Below, one piece after another: positions 20,732 to 28,805 of a stretch of DNA of 64,000 bases. The position numbers were made by a program, and so were the translations under genes. Source of the DNA: Nocardia carnea (GTDB lineage Bacteria; Actinomycetota; Actinomycetes; Mycobacteriales; Mycobacteriaceae). How positions within the stretch are numbered: position 1 is the first letter of the stretch; each line of letters opens with the position of its first letter. The stretch is taken from assembly GCF_029868325.1 (NCBI RefSeq), contig NZ_JARWNW010000096.1, forward strand, positions 42,832 to 106,831, in the 5' to 3' direction. Below the pieces are notes generated by a model that ran no database searches, was not told the DNA's origin, and worked only from the letters and a program-made list of their open reading frames with translations.

Positions 20732-21541
20732 ATGCGCATGCCGTTGTTCACCGACCTGCCGCCCGCGAGCTTCCGATCGTTCGACGGGACCATGATCCGC
20801 TACCACCGTGCCGGTGACGGGTCGCCGGTGATCATGATCCACGGTTCCGGCGGCGGGCTGCATTCCTGGCAGCCGGTGGCCGAGCACCTGCCGGACCGGT
20901 TCGAGCTGTGGCTGCCGGCCCGGCGCGGCTATGCACCGAGCGGGCCTGGGCACGCGCCGAAACATTTCGCGGACGAGGTGCGCGATCTGGGAACGATCAT
21001 CGACATGATCGGCCGGCCGGCCCACCTCGTGGGCATGTCGTACGGTGCGACCGTGGCCCTGCACGCGGCGGCATCCGGGCTGGCGGTCCGCTCGCTGGCT
21101 CTGTGGGAGCCGCCGCTGTACGCGGCGGGCGCCGAGCTCGCACCCGTCCTGTCGCGATTCGAGCTGCTCACGGCGAACGGGGACCACGCCCGAGCCCAGC
21201 GGTTACTGGCCGAGAAAGTGGCCCGGGTTCCGGCCGCGATGCTCGACCTGTCGGAGGCGATGGAGGCCGCCGCGGACACCCCCGACGACTCCGACGGCTG
21301 GAGCCGCGACCTGGAATCGATGGTCGGCGACACCAGCTACCTGGACCGCTGGGCCTCGGTGACGACGCCGACGCTGCTCATGCGCGGCTCGGACACCTGG
21401 CAGCCGATGCCGGAAACCATCGAACGGCTCGCGGTGGTGATGCCGGGCGCCCGCCTCGAAACCCTGCCGGGGCAGATGCATTTCGCACCCTCCACAGTGC
21501 CCGCCGAAGTTGCCCGTATCCTCGCGGACTTCCTCTACTGA
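20732..21541 (+). CDS. Alpha/beta hydrolase
   Basis: About 269 residues from ATG 20732, with a GCGAGAG site upstream (ATG 20738 also possible). Seen: oxyanion motif IHGSGGGLHSW, nucleophile elbow GMSYG (Ser about 103), an acid region TPTLLMRGSDTW, and the terminal histidine in GQMHFAPSTVP. Cytoplasmic, no signal peptide. This is a generic esterase/lyase-like hydrolase of the family often annotated as alpha/beta fold hydrolase; the substrate is not predictable. It stands alone between ogt and the NAD(P)H reductase. Confidence 0.85.
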   Translation: MRMPLFTDLPPASFRSFDGTMIRYHRAGDGSPVIMIHGSGGGLHSWQPVAEHLPDRFELWLPARRGYAPSGPGHAPKHFADEVRDLGTIIDMIGRPAHLVGMSYGATVALHAAASGLAVRSLALWEPPLYAAGAELAPVLSRFELLTANGDHARAQRLLAEKVARVPAAMLDLSEAMEAAADTPDDSDGWSRDLESMVGDTSYLDRWASVTTPTLLMRGSDTWQPMPETIERLAVVMPGARLETLPGQMHFAPSTVPAEVARILADFLY

Positions 21542-21683
21542 CGCCCCCGCCAGTGGCCGATGAATGGTGCGCCGGTTCATGACGTTCCGGTCGCGGTCCA
21601 TTCACCGTGAACCACGTCGGCGAGCCGGTCGTCGACCACCGGTTCCAGTTCCGGATCGGAACACACGGTGATAACCGCTCCAC

Positions 21684-22313
21684 TCAGACTGCCACCCGGT
21701 CGTATGCCGGCTGCGCGCGCTGAGCCATCTCGGCGCCGATCTCGTATCCACGAGCGATCAGTTGCTCGTGGATTGCCGGGTCCTTGGATTCGGTGTCGTA
21801 GAGGAATTCGATAGATGAATCGCCGATCTGGGAATAGTCGGCGATGCCGTGCATCGTCTGGGTGGTCAAAGCCGCCTTGTATCCGTGCCGGTCGAACGTA
21901 CCTTCGCCCAGACCGGCCAGTGCGACCAGATGAAGCTTCCGCACCGCGCTCGGGCTACCGTGCGAAACATCGTCGTAGGCCCCGAAAACCCGGTCGAACC
22001 AGCCTTTGGCGAGCGCGGGCATGGACCACCAGTAGACGGGAAAGAGGACGACGGTAACCTCCGCCGACTCGAGGAATTCCTGCTCACGCCTGACGTCGGC
22101 AGGTAGTCCCGAAAGCCCTCGGTGGTGCGCCAGATCTGCCTTTCCGTAGACCGGATCGAACCCGGATGCCACCAGGTCGTGGGTTGTGGCGGTGGCACTT
22201 CCCGCGGACCGGATGCCCTGTTCGATGGCCCGCGCGACGGCCCAGGTAGCCGAGTCGTGGTCCGGGTGCGCGACTACGAGCATCACCTTCGGCCGACTGT
22301 TTTCGTTCGTCAT
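21684..22313 (-). CDS. NAD(P)H-quinone reductase, flavodoxin-like fold
   Basis: 209 residues from ATG 22313. Seen: the FMN/FAD phosphate loop region VMLVVAHPDHDSATWAVARA and the signature FPVYWWSMPALAKGWFDRVF of the NQO1/MdaB/KefF family of two-electron quinone reductases. Such enzymes protect against quinone and electrophile stress. Divergent from a MerR regulator; the 19-bp-spacer promoter at 22322-22352 reads toward this gene, so it is the probable MerR-activated target. Confidence 0.88.
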   Translation of the reverse strand: MTNENSRPKVMLVVAHPDHDSATWAVARAIEQGIRSAGSATATTHDLVASGFDPVYGKADLAHHRGLSGLPADVRREQEFLESAEVTVVLFPVYWWSMPALAKGWFDRVFGAYDDVSHGSPSAVRKLHLVALAGLGEGTFDRHGYKAALTTQTMHGIADYSQIGDSSIEFLYDTESKDPAIHEQLIARGYEIGAEMAQRAQPAYDRVAV

Positions 22314-22321
22314 ACCGGCGA

Positions 22322-22352
22322 AATTAAGCTATGACACTAACGTCAATGTCAA
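22322..22352 (-). promoter_or_regulatory. MerR-type promoter/operator for the quinone reductase
   Basis: On the minus strand, -35 TTGACA (22352-22347) and -10 TTAATT (22327-22322) are separated by 19 bp, the over-long spacing that MerR-family activators correct. A 20-bp imperfect palindrome (TGACA...TGTCA arms, 22332-22351) fills the spacer. The site lies between the reductase start (22313) and the merR start (22368). Confidence 0.7.
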
Positions 22353-22367
22353 GGAGAGGGCAGCCGG

Positions 22368-22745
22368 ATGCGGATACGCGATTTGAGCGTTGCCACCGGG
22401 GCGAGCCCGCGGATGCTCCGGCACTACGAGGGTGCCGGGATCCTCTCGCCCGAACGCGATACCAACGGGTACCGGAACTACCGCCCCGAGGATGTCCAGA
22501 CCGTGGACCACATACGCTGCCTGCTCGCGTCCGGTCTGTCGCTGTCGGAGGCCTCCGCGATACTGCAGGTCGCTTGTATCGACCCCGCCGGCGCCTCCGA
22601 CGCCGACCGGGCGGCCGCATTGGCGCAACTCGACGAACGGACAGCACAGCTGGACGCCGGAATCGCGCGCCTTCAGGCCCAGAAGGCGGAAATTCTCGGA
22701 CTCCGCTCGAGCATCGAGGCGCCGTCGAGTCCCACATCGGACTGA
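22368..22745 (+). CDS. MerR-family transcriptional regulator
   Basis: 125 residues from ATG 22368 with AAGGAGAGGG upstream. The winged HTH is canonical (MRIRDLSVATGASPRMLRHYE, then GYRNYRPEDV), followed by the long dimerisation coiled coil (LDERTAQLDAGIARLQAQKA). The effector region is short with one cysteine near 83, giving no clear metal or redox signature. Divergent from the quinone reductase, whose promoter has MerR architecture. Confidence 0.93.
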   Translation: MRIRDLSVATGASPRMLRHYEGAGILSPERDTNGYRNYRPEDVQTVDHIRCLLASGLSLSEASAILQVACIDPAGASDADRAAALAQLDERTAQLDAGIARLQAQKAEILGLRSSIEAPSSPTSD

Positions 22746-22800
22746 TCGGCAGCAGACGCGACCGCCAGGGTCGGTGCGGCCGCCCGGCCGGGGAAGCAGC

Positions 22801-23043
22801 TCAGGCGGTCTCGCTGCCCGAACCGAGCCGCGGAAACGGTTCGGTGGAGAACACGACCTCCACCGCCACCTCGAAATACGCCGCGATCCGCAACGCCAGG
22901 TGCAGGCTGGGACTGTATTCGCCGCGTTCCAGATAGCCGACGGTCTGATAGTGGACACCCAGCGCCTCGGCCAGCTGCCGCCGCGAGATACCGCGCTCGG
23001 CGCGCAGCATCGCGATCCGGTTGTAGATGACCTCAGAAGGCAC
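22801..23043 (-). CDS. Small XRE-family HTH regulator
   Basis: 80 residues, essentially one Cro/CI-type helix-turn-helix: RAERGISRRQLAEALGVHYQTVGYLERGE-type core followed by SPSLHLALRIAAYFEVAVEVVF. Similar in size to YozG/PH0763-type single-domain regulators that sit beside ABC or membrane genes. Its start overlaps the end of the ABC permease by 11 nt, so it is the third gene of the exporter operon and may autoregulate it through the palindrome at 24837. Confidence 0.9.
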   Translation of the reverse strand: MPSEVIYNRIAMLRAERGISRRQLAEALGVHYQTVGYLERGEYSPSLHLALRIAAYFEVAVEVVFSTEPFPRLGSGSETA

Positions 23044-23884
23044 GCTGCATCGCCTTCTCGCGGCGAGCGGCCATACTCGACCCTGATTCGTGACGCGCCA
23101 TGCGTCGCAACACTACCGGCGCGATGAGCAGACCCACGACGGCCCATGCCCCCAGTACCGCGGCGGTTTCGAGATGCCGCCAGGACCGGTCGATCTCGAT
23201 GGATACCGTTTCGGGCGGCAGAAGTGCCGACCGCATACCGAGACCCGCCCAATACATCGGGAAGGCCTGGGCCACGGCCTGCAACCAGCCGGGCAGCGCC
23301 GTGATCGGGTAGAAGATGCCGGAGATCGCGATGAGACCCATCAGCGGCATGGTCAGCAAGAAGGTCGCGCGTGGCCCTTCGAGGACGCCGCCGAGGATCG
23401 CACCGGCCGGCAGGGTGGCGAGCAGGCCGAGCAGTACGATCCAAACGAACGTCAGCCAAGCCCCGGGGCCGTCCAGGGACGATCCGCCGATGATCAGCAT
23501 GCCGGCCACGAGCACCACGAGCACCTGCACGAGAACCGATCCCGCCGCGGTGGTGATCTTGCCGACGAAGTATCCGACCATGCCGTTCGGGATCGCCTTG
23601 GCACGCAGAAGTGTGCCGTCCTCGCGGTCGAGCACCAGCACATTGGTGATCGCGAACAGGCCGTTGAAGGCGATGATGCTCCCGATCAGGCCGGGTAGCG
23701 CGAGTTCGGCGATCGACATTGCGCTGTCCGCGTACTCCCGGTTGCGCAGCAGGTAGAGCGCACACAGGGCCAGGGCGGGGGTCAGGAACTGCCCGGCCAG
23801 TTCGGGTGCGTTGAGGTACATCTGCCGCAGTTCGATCCAGGCGCGCGCGAAACCGCCGCGTACGGCGGTGGCGGTGGGGTTCAT
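23033..23884 (-). CDS. ABC-2 type permease
   Basis: 283 residues from ATG 23884, overlapping the ATPase stop by 4 nt. Six hydrophobic segments are present (about 35-50, 60-85, 105-135, 140-170, 180-205 and 240-260). LDREDGTLLRAKAIPNGMVGYFVGK is the conserved ABC-2 cytoplasmic loop, of which DREDGTLLRAKA is clearest. Membrane part of an exporter with the ATPase at 23881-24810; drug or peptide export is the common role, substrate unknown. Confidence 0.88.
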   Translation of the reverse strand: MNPTATAVRGGFARAWIELRQMYLNAPELAGQFLTPALALCALYLLRNREYADSAMSIAELALPGLIGSIIAFNGLFAITNVLVLDREDGTLLRAKAIPNGMVGYFVGKITTAAGSVLVQVLVVLVAGMLIIGGSSLDGPGAWLTFVWIVLLGLLATLPAGAILGGVLEGPRATFLLTMPLMGLIAISGIFYPITALPGWLQAVAQAFPMYWAGLGMRSALLPPETVSIEIDRSWRHLETAAVLGAWAVVGLLIAPVVLRRMARHESGSSMAARREKAMQRAF

Positions 23885-24810
23885 CGGGTGACCTCCGCGA
23901 GAGTGTGCACCGCTGCCCCCGGCTCCCCGGATTCGTGGCGGCGGACCAGCGTCATATAGGTGTCTTCCAGCGACGCCCGGCGGACCTCCAGATCACCGAT
24001 CCGGTCGCCGTGCTGTTTGAACAGTTCGTGCACATATTTCGTGGATTCGGTGGTGGTGTGCACGAAGCGCTGATCGCCCACGGTCCAGCGCACCTCGGCT
24101 TCGCCGGCGATACTGCGCGACAGTTCTTCTGCCGAACCGTCGGCGATGATCCGCCCACCGGCCAGGATCAGGATCCGGTCGGCGAGCTTTTCCGCTTCGT
24201 CGAGGTCGTGGGTGGTGAGCAGCACCGTGGTGTCCTCGAGATCGGCGAGACGGTGTACGAGATCGTGGAAATCGCGCCGGGCCGCGGGATCGAAACCGGC
24301 CGTCGGTTCGTCCATGAACAGCAATTCCGGCCGGCCGACGATCCCGATCGCCACATCCAGCCGCCGCCGCTGCCCACCGGACAGGGTGGCGATCTTGGCA
24401 CCCGCATGTTCGGTGAGCCCCACCAATTCGATGAGTTCACCGGTATCCCACGGCTTCCGGGTTCGGCTGTCCGAGTAGGGCCGGTAGTAGGTGCCGAGAT
24501 GCGCGAGTAGTTCCCGCACCCGCCATTTGGCATGGTCGCGCCAGGATTGCAACACCACTCCGACTCGCGCCCGCCAGGCTTCGTCGCCGTGTGCCGGGTC
24601 GACACCCAGGACACGCACCTCCCCCGCCGAACGTGCGCGGAATCCCTCCAGGATCTCGAGCGTGGTGGTCTTACCCGCCCCGTTGGGTCCGAGCATCACC
24701 AGGACCTCCCCGCGCCGCGCCTGGAATGTCACATCACGCAGTACGTCGGTGGTGTCGTAGCGCATTCGCAGCGCGCGGACATCGAGTACTACACCGTCAC
24801 CCGAAGCCAT
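23881..24810 (-). CDS. ABC exporter ATP-binding protein
   Basis: 309 residues from ATG 24810, preceded by GGGAGGT; the frame is open upstream to 25197 but that stretch is antisense to def. Seen: Walker A GPNGAGKT, signature LSGGQRRRLD, Walker B LLFMDEPTAGFDP, H-loop TTHDLDEAE, and a C-terminal domain of about 80 residues. Matches the DrrA/CcmA-like drug exporter group. First gene of an ATPase-permease-XRE operon controlled from a short promoter region that contains a 28-bp palindrome. Confidence 0.92.
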   Translation of the reverse strand: MASGDGVVLDVRALRMRYDTTDVLRDVTFQARRGEVLVMLGPNGAGKTTTLEILEGFRARSAGEVRVLGVDPAHGDEAWRARVGVVLQSWRDHAKWRVRELLAHLGTYYRPYSDSRTRKPWDTGELIELVGLTEHAGAKIATLSGGQRRRLDVAIGIVGRPELLFMDEPTAGFDPAARRDFHDLVHRLADLEDTTVLLTTHDLDEAEKLADRILILAGGRIIADGSAEELSRSIAGEAEVRWTVGDQRFVHTTTESTKYVHELFKQHGDRIGDLEVRRASLEDTYMTLVRRHESGEPGAAVHTLAEVTR

Positions 24811-24836
24811 GAGACCTCCCAATTGCCGAACTTCGA

Positions 24837-24864
24837 CAATATGTAGCATACGTACTACATATTG
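24837..24864. promoter_or_regulatory. 28-bp palindromic operator upstream of the ABC-XRE operon
   Basis: Perfect 10-bp arms CAATATGTAG and CTACATATTG flank an 8-bp centre CATACGTA. This AT-rich dyad stands out in a GC-rich genome and lies 27 bases upstream of the ATPase start codon, in the right place to overlap its promoter. Candidate binders are the XRE regulator of the same operon or the nearby PadR protein; PadR operators are often ATGT-spacer-ACAT, which this contains with a 12-bp spacer. Confidence 0.7.
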
Positions 24865-24917
24865 GCACGGCAATACTCCACCACCTGTTCGGCACGGAAA
24901 GAGCGCTTCGGAACTCC

Positions 24918-25484
24918 TCAGCCCTCGTCCATTCCGGGGTCGACTCCCGGAAGCCAACTGCGGCCCGGTTCGGTCCACCGCCGCTGTTTGATCATGCGGC
25001 GGGCCTCGCGGCGGTTGCGGCCGAGCAAACGGTCCAGATAGAGGCGACCGGCGAGATGATCGGTTTCGTGCTGTAGGCAGCGCGCCAGGTAACCCGTACC
25101 TTCGACGGACACGGGCTTGCCTTCGATATCGACGCCGGTGACCTGAGCCCGGTGGGCACGCCCGGTCGGAAACCACTCCCCCGGCACCGAGAGGCAACCT
25201 TCCAGATCGTCCGGATCGGGCATGGTTTCCGGGACCTCGGACGTTTCCAGAACCGGATTCACCACATGACCGCGGTGCCGGCCGTCGGCGTCCACGAGGT
25301 CGTAAACGAAAACCGCGCGGGGGTCGCCGACCTGGTTCGCAGCCAGACCCGCACCGTTGGCGGCGGTATTGGTTTCGAAAAGGTCCTCGACGAAGGCAGC
25401 CAGCTCGTCGTCGAACACGGTTACCGGGGTTGCCGGGGTGACCAGGCGCGGGTCACCGGCGATCAGAATCGGTCGGACAGTCAT
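24918..25484 (-). CDS. def: Peptide deformylase
   Basis: 188 residues from ATG 25484. Removes the N-formyl group from nascent proteins. All three metal/catalytic motifs are intact: [10 protein letters not shown] (G-loop), EGCLSVPGE (Cys ligand) and QHETDHLAG (two His ligands and catalytic Glu). The C-terminus carries the extra basic/Trp tail seen in actinobacterial enzymes. Divergent from a padR gene and followed by the ABC operon on the same strand, but separated from it by a palindromic operator. Confidence 0.97.
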   Translation of the reverse strand: MTVRPILIAGDPRLVTPATPVTVFDDELAAFVEDLFETNTAANGAGLAANQVGDPRAVFVYDLVDADGRHRGHVVNPVLETSEVPETMPDPDDLEGCLSVPGEWFPTGRAHRAQVTGVDIEGKPVSVEGTGYLARCLQHETDHLAGRLYLDRLLGRNRREARRMIKQRRWTEPGRSWLPGVDPGMDEG

Positions 25485-25494
25485 ACCACCGAAG

Positions 25495-25514
25495 AGTACT
25501 CAAATACGAGTAGT
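25495..25514. promoter_or_regulatory. Candidate PadR operator between def and padR
   Basis: An inverted repeat TACTC (25497-25501), AAATAC, GAGTA (25508-25512), extended imperfectly to AGTACTC...GAGTAGT, lies in the 47-base gap between the divergent def and padR start codons. Position suggests autoregulation by PadR and possibly control of def. Weak but well placed. Confidence 0.4.
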
Positions 25515-25531
25515 CGTGTCAGACTGGCCTG

Positions 25532-26077
25532 GTGAACGAAACCCGGTTGTTCGTCCTGGCCGCACTCTCCCGCCGGGGGCCGATGCACGGCCACCAGATC
25601 CGGCGGGACGCCCGCCTGGACCGCGCCGACCTGTGGTCGCACGTCAAACCCGGCTCGCTCTACGGCGCCCTGCATCGCATGGCCGACGAAGGACTCATCC
25701 GCCCCCTGCGCACCGAACAGCAGGGCGCCCTGCCCGCACGCACCGTCTACGAGATCACCGACGAAGGCCACCGCGAACTGCGCGCACTGCGCGACGAAGC
25801 CTTCACCGAAGTCGACCTGCGCCCGGACCCCGTCGATCTGGCCCTCGCCGTCAGCACCGACCTCGACCGCGAACTGCTGCGCGGCTACCTCGAAGACCGG
25901 ATCGCCGCCCTGCGCGCCCGCGGCTCCCGCATCGAACACCAACTCGACCGCCGCTGGCCGGACCAGAACATCGCCGACGACCTGATCGTCGAACACGCCC
26001 GCTTGCGGATCCAGTCCGAAATAGACTGGCACGAACGCGTACTCGCCGATATAGACAAACTCACCGTCCCCCGCTGA
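25532..26077 (+). CDS. PadR-family transcriptional regulator
   Basis: 181 residues from GTG 25532. N-terminal winged helix of PadR type: LFVLAALSRRGPMHGHQIR, VKPGSLYGALHRMADEGLI and RTVYEITDEGHREL. The C-terminal half is a helical dimerisation domain as in the PadR subfamily with a Vir_act_alpha_C extension. PadR proteins typically repress exporters or phenolic-acid genes; the closest candidates here are the ABC operon at 22.8-24.8 kb and def. Confidence 0.92.
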   Translation: MNETRLFVLAALSRRGPMHGHQIRRDARLDRADLWSHVKPGSLYGALHRMADEGLIRPLRTEQQGALPARTVYEITDEGHRELRALRDEAFTEVDLRPDPVDLALAVSTDLDRELLRGYLEDRIAALRARGSRIEHQLDRRWPDQNIADDLIVEHARLRIQSEIDWHERVLADIDKLTVPR

Positions 26078-26258
26078 ACCGCGGGCAACCGGTCGATGTC
26101 CCCGACGTACCGCTCTTCGAGCACACCGGTAAGCAGCGCAGCGGGTGCGCCGCGTATTCCGTGTGGCAGCACCGGCCCCCACGCCTGGTACACCAGCGGC
26201 AAGGCGCGATGGCTGCTCGACGCACTCGCCTGCATCCAGGCCGGCGAACGCGACGGAT

Positions 26259-27065
26259 CTAGCCGATCACCAGCCGGTCTCCAGTGCTGATGGTGCCGCC
26301 CTGCAGCACTGTCAGATACACCCCGGCGCAGGGCAGCGCACCGCGCCCCGGGATGGCGACATCGACCCGGTTCTCGGCCATCGGGCGGCGGACCGCCTCG
26401 GGTGAGCGGGGAAGGTCACCGTGCTCCAAGGTCGGCACCGCGCAACGGGGGGTAGCCGTGATGGCCGACAACCGCACCTCGCCGATGGACAATTCCTTGC
26501 CTACCCAGCCGTTTTCACCGAACGGCGGGAATTCCGGTGGTGTCGTGACGATCAGGTTCGGGCGGTATCGCACGGCCTCGATATCGAGCCGGTCGAGGGT
26601 GGCGGTGGTGATCACGTGCAGCGGAGCGTAGTCGACGAAGGAAGTTCCCGGAGTGGCGCCGGCCACGGGCCCGGTTACGTAGTTCGACGCCGCATCGACC
26701 CCCTGGGCCAGCACCTCTTCGGGGTCGGCTCTTTCCATTTCGGCGCCGTCGAGACGCCGGTCGGCGAGGTGGACTTCGCGGTCCAAGAGTTCGCTCAACC
26801 ATCGGGCGGCGTCGCCCGAATCGATCCCGGTCGTGCGCCCGTCCGGCAAGGTGATACGCACCCGGCCCGGGGCTCCGGTGGCGGAGCATTGCAGCAGCTG
26901 CCGCCACAACCGTGGCTGTTTGGCGGTGGCGACCCGGCCGGTGGCCGTATCGATCACAGCCAGCGCCCGGTCACCGAGTGCGCCGCGTTCGTCGACCACG
27001 AGTTCCGGTACGTCCTCGCCGAGCATGGATTTCACCGGGTACCTGCGCAGAGTTGTGACCTGCAC
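26259..27065 (-). CDS. MOSC domain-containing protein
   Basis: 268 residues from ATG 27065. An N-terminal beta-barrel domain (starting VTTLRRYPVKSMLGE) is followed by the MOSC domain with its conserved cysteine region TPRCAVPTLEHGDL and the ending GVYLTVLQGGTISTGDRL. MOSC proteins bind molybdenum cofactor and transfer sulfur or reduce N-hydroxylated compounds (mARC/YcbX type). No partner genes are adjacent. The 180 bases between padR and this gene hold nothing recognisable. Confidence 0.9.
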   Translation of the reverse strand: MQVTTLRRYPVKSMLGEDVPELVVDERGALGDRALAVIDTATGRVATAKQPRLWRQLLQCSATGAPGRVRITLPDGRTTGIDSGDAARWLSELLDREVHLADRRLDGAEMERADPEEVLAQGVDAASNYVTGPVAGATPGTSFVDYAPLHVITTATLDRLDIEAVRYRPNLIVTTPPEFPPFGENGWVGKELSIGEVRLSAITATPRCAVPTLEHGDLPRSPEAVRRPMAENRVDVAIPGRGALPCAGVYLTVLQGGTISTGDRLVIG

Positions 27066-27213
27066 CAGCTGTCGACCTCCTCTACTCGGTTACCCGCTGC
27101 CCGGGCTCGATCGTCACGCAGCTGTGAGTGTATCGACCCACCCGCACCGGTCCCGCGGCGTGCACGCTTTCCGCGGCCCGGCACGCTGTCCGGACTCGGG
27201 CTACGTTGGTGAC

Positions 27214-27693
27214 GTGAGCGTATGGGGTGAAATCATCGTCGGCCTGGTGATTCTGGTCGGCCTGGTCGGTATCGTGGTACCGATTCTGCCGGGGGTGATC
27301 CTGATCTTCGCGGCGGTCGCGGTGTGGGCATTCCTCACCGGTGGGACCGTGGCATGGGTGGTGCTGGGGATCAGCACCCTGCTGCTGGTGATCTCGGGGG
27401 TGGTGAAATACACGTGGCCCGGCAAGAATCTGAAGGAGGCGGGGATCCCCAACCGGACCCTGCTGCTTGGTGGGCTCGCCGGGATCGTGGGGTTCTTCGT
27501 AATCCCGGTGGTCGGCCTGTTCGTGGGTTTCGTTGTGGGGGTGTACCTCTCGGAAATGGCCCGGATGCCCGACAACCGGCAGGCGTGGGCGTCGAGCAAG
27601 CATGCGATCAAGGGGGTGGGGCTGTCGATTCTGGTGGAGTTGCTGGGCGCCCTGCTCGCGACCGGGGTCTGGGTGATCGGGGCTGTAATATAG
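27214..27693 (+). CDS. DUF456 membrane protein
   Basis: 159 residues from GTG 27214. Highly hydrophobic with DUF456 features: a first helix with GLVILVGLVGIVVPILPGV, a Gly-rich central segment LLGGLAGIVGFFVIPVVGL, and a cytoplasmic patch AWASSKHAIKGVG before the last helix. About five transmembrane helices. Function of the family is unknown. Its stop is followed immediately by a hairpin and a compound repeat element. Confidence 0.88.
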   Translation: MSVWGEIIVGLVILVGLVGIVVPILPGVILIFAAVAVWAFLTGGTVAWVVLGISTLLLVISGVVKYTWPGKNLKEAGIPNRTLLLGGLAGIVGFFVIPVVGLFVGFVVGVYLSEMARMPDNRQAWASSKHAIKGVGLSILVELLGALLATGVWVIGAVI

Positions 27694-27778
27694 GCGCCGC
27701 CTCCGGCGGCGCGGGGTTCGGGGCCCCATAGGTCTCGTTCTTCACTCCTCCGCTCCAGAACGAGACGGGCCCGAACCG
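27694..27778. repeat. Compound hairpin element, copy 1
   Basis: First a perfect 8-bp stem GCGCCGCC/GGCGGCGC with loop TCC (27694-27712), which should terminate the DUF456 transcript. It is followed directly by a long imperfect hairpin: GGTTCGGGGCCC and TCTCGTTC on the left, GAACGAGA and GGGCCCGAACC on the right, with loop TTCACTCCTCCGCTCCA. The same two-part layout and loop sequence recur at 52383-52490, so this is a dispersed intergenic element rather than a simple terminator. Confidence 0.7.
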
Positions 27779-27848
27779 CGGATGTGGGCCAGGGATGCGG
27801 GCCGGGGGGCCGTCTACGCCGGAACACCCGGACAACGGCCTTCGCCGG

Positions 27849-28733
27849 TCAGTGCGGACCCGAGAATCTTCCCGGTCGCGGACCGAGAATGGGGAGGGGG
27901 CGGGTGGTGCCGTCGGTGGCGGGGCGGCGGTCGATATCCCGCTGGGGTGGGATGGACAGGGGCAGCGTGGGGGTGGGGTCCTCGGGGGTGCGGTCGATGG
28001 GCGGCAGACCGTAGAACGCGCGGGCGTTGTCTTCGATGACGGCGTGCATATCGGTGCCGACCACATCGCTGATCAGCTCCACATCGGCTTCCCGGAAGGG
28101 ACGGCCGGCGCGGGTGCCGGGCAGGTCGCTGCCGAACATGAGCGCTTCGGGGTTCACCGCGTGAATCCGGCGCAGGGCGGTCGCTACATCCATATCGACC
28201 CGCCCGAAACCGGTCGCCTTCACTCGGGCGCCCCGGTCGACCAGGTCGAGCAGGTAGGACAGTCCTTCCTCGGACATTCCGAGGTGATCGACGGATACCT
28301 TCGGTAGTTTCAGGATCACCGGCTGCAGGGAAGCCAGCATCTGGCCGTCGACGTAGATCTCCACATGCCAGCCCACGAGTTCGTGCGCACGCAGGGCTTG
28401 CCGGGTCATTCCGGCGATATCGGTGGCGGCGCGTTTGAGGTTGAACCGCACCGCCCGCACGCCGGCCTCGTGCAGGTCGAGGATTTCCGAATCGGAGGCG
28501 TCCAGGTCGAGCCGGGTGACCCCGACCCAGCCCGGCCCGAGTTCGGCCAGCGCGGCCCGCAGGTAGCTCTGGTCGTTGGCCTGGAAGGAGGCGCTGACCA
28601 CCGCGCCACCGGCGACCTCGAACCGCGACATCCGGCGCCGGTAGTCGGCAATGGTGTACGGCTCCGGTAGGTAGCCCTCGTTCTCGATCAGCGGAAATCG
28701 CGGATCGATGATGTGCACATGGGCATCGAACAC
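27849..28733 (-). CDS. Amidohydrolase family protein (TIM-barrel metal-dependent hydrolase)
   Basis: 294 residues from ATG 28733. Seen: the metal motif HVH near the N-terminus (MFDAHVHIIDP), a His in KVSVDHLGMSE and an Asp in MFGSDLPGTR, matching the amidohydrolase_2 (2-pyrone-4,6-dicarboxylate lactonase-like) group. The last 40 residues after YGLPPI are a Pro/Arg-rich tail without domain features. Single gene on its strand; substrate not predictable. Confidence 0.82.
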   Translation of the reverse strand: MFDAHVHIIDPRFPLIENEGYLPEPYTIADYRRRMSRFEVAGGAVVSASFQANDQSYLRAALAELGPGWVGVTRLDLDASDSEILDLHEAGVRAVRFNLKRAATDIAGMTRQALRAHELVGWHVEIYVDGQMLASLQPVILKLPKVSVDHLGMSEEGLSYLLDLVDRGARVKATGFGRVDMDVATALRRIHAVNPEALMFGSDLPGTRAGRPFREADVELISDVVGTDMHAVIEDNARAFYGLPPIDRTPEDPTPTLPLSIPPQRDIDRRPATDGTTRPLPILGPRPGRFSGPH

Positions 28734-28764
28734 GGATACAGAATGCCTGATATGTCGTGGTGGT

Positions 28765-28796
28765 GCCCGCTCCGGGAAGTACTGCCCGGAGCGGGC
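28765..28796 (-). terminator. Terminator of fprA
   Basis: Perfect 12-bp stem GCCCGCTCCGGG / CCCGGAGCGGGC with an 8-base loop, 10 bases past the fprA stop (28806). One of the strongest hairpins in the window. Confidence 0.8.
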
Positions 28797-28805
28797 TCGA
28801 GAGAA

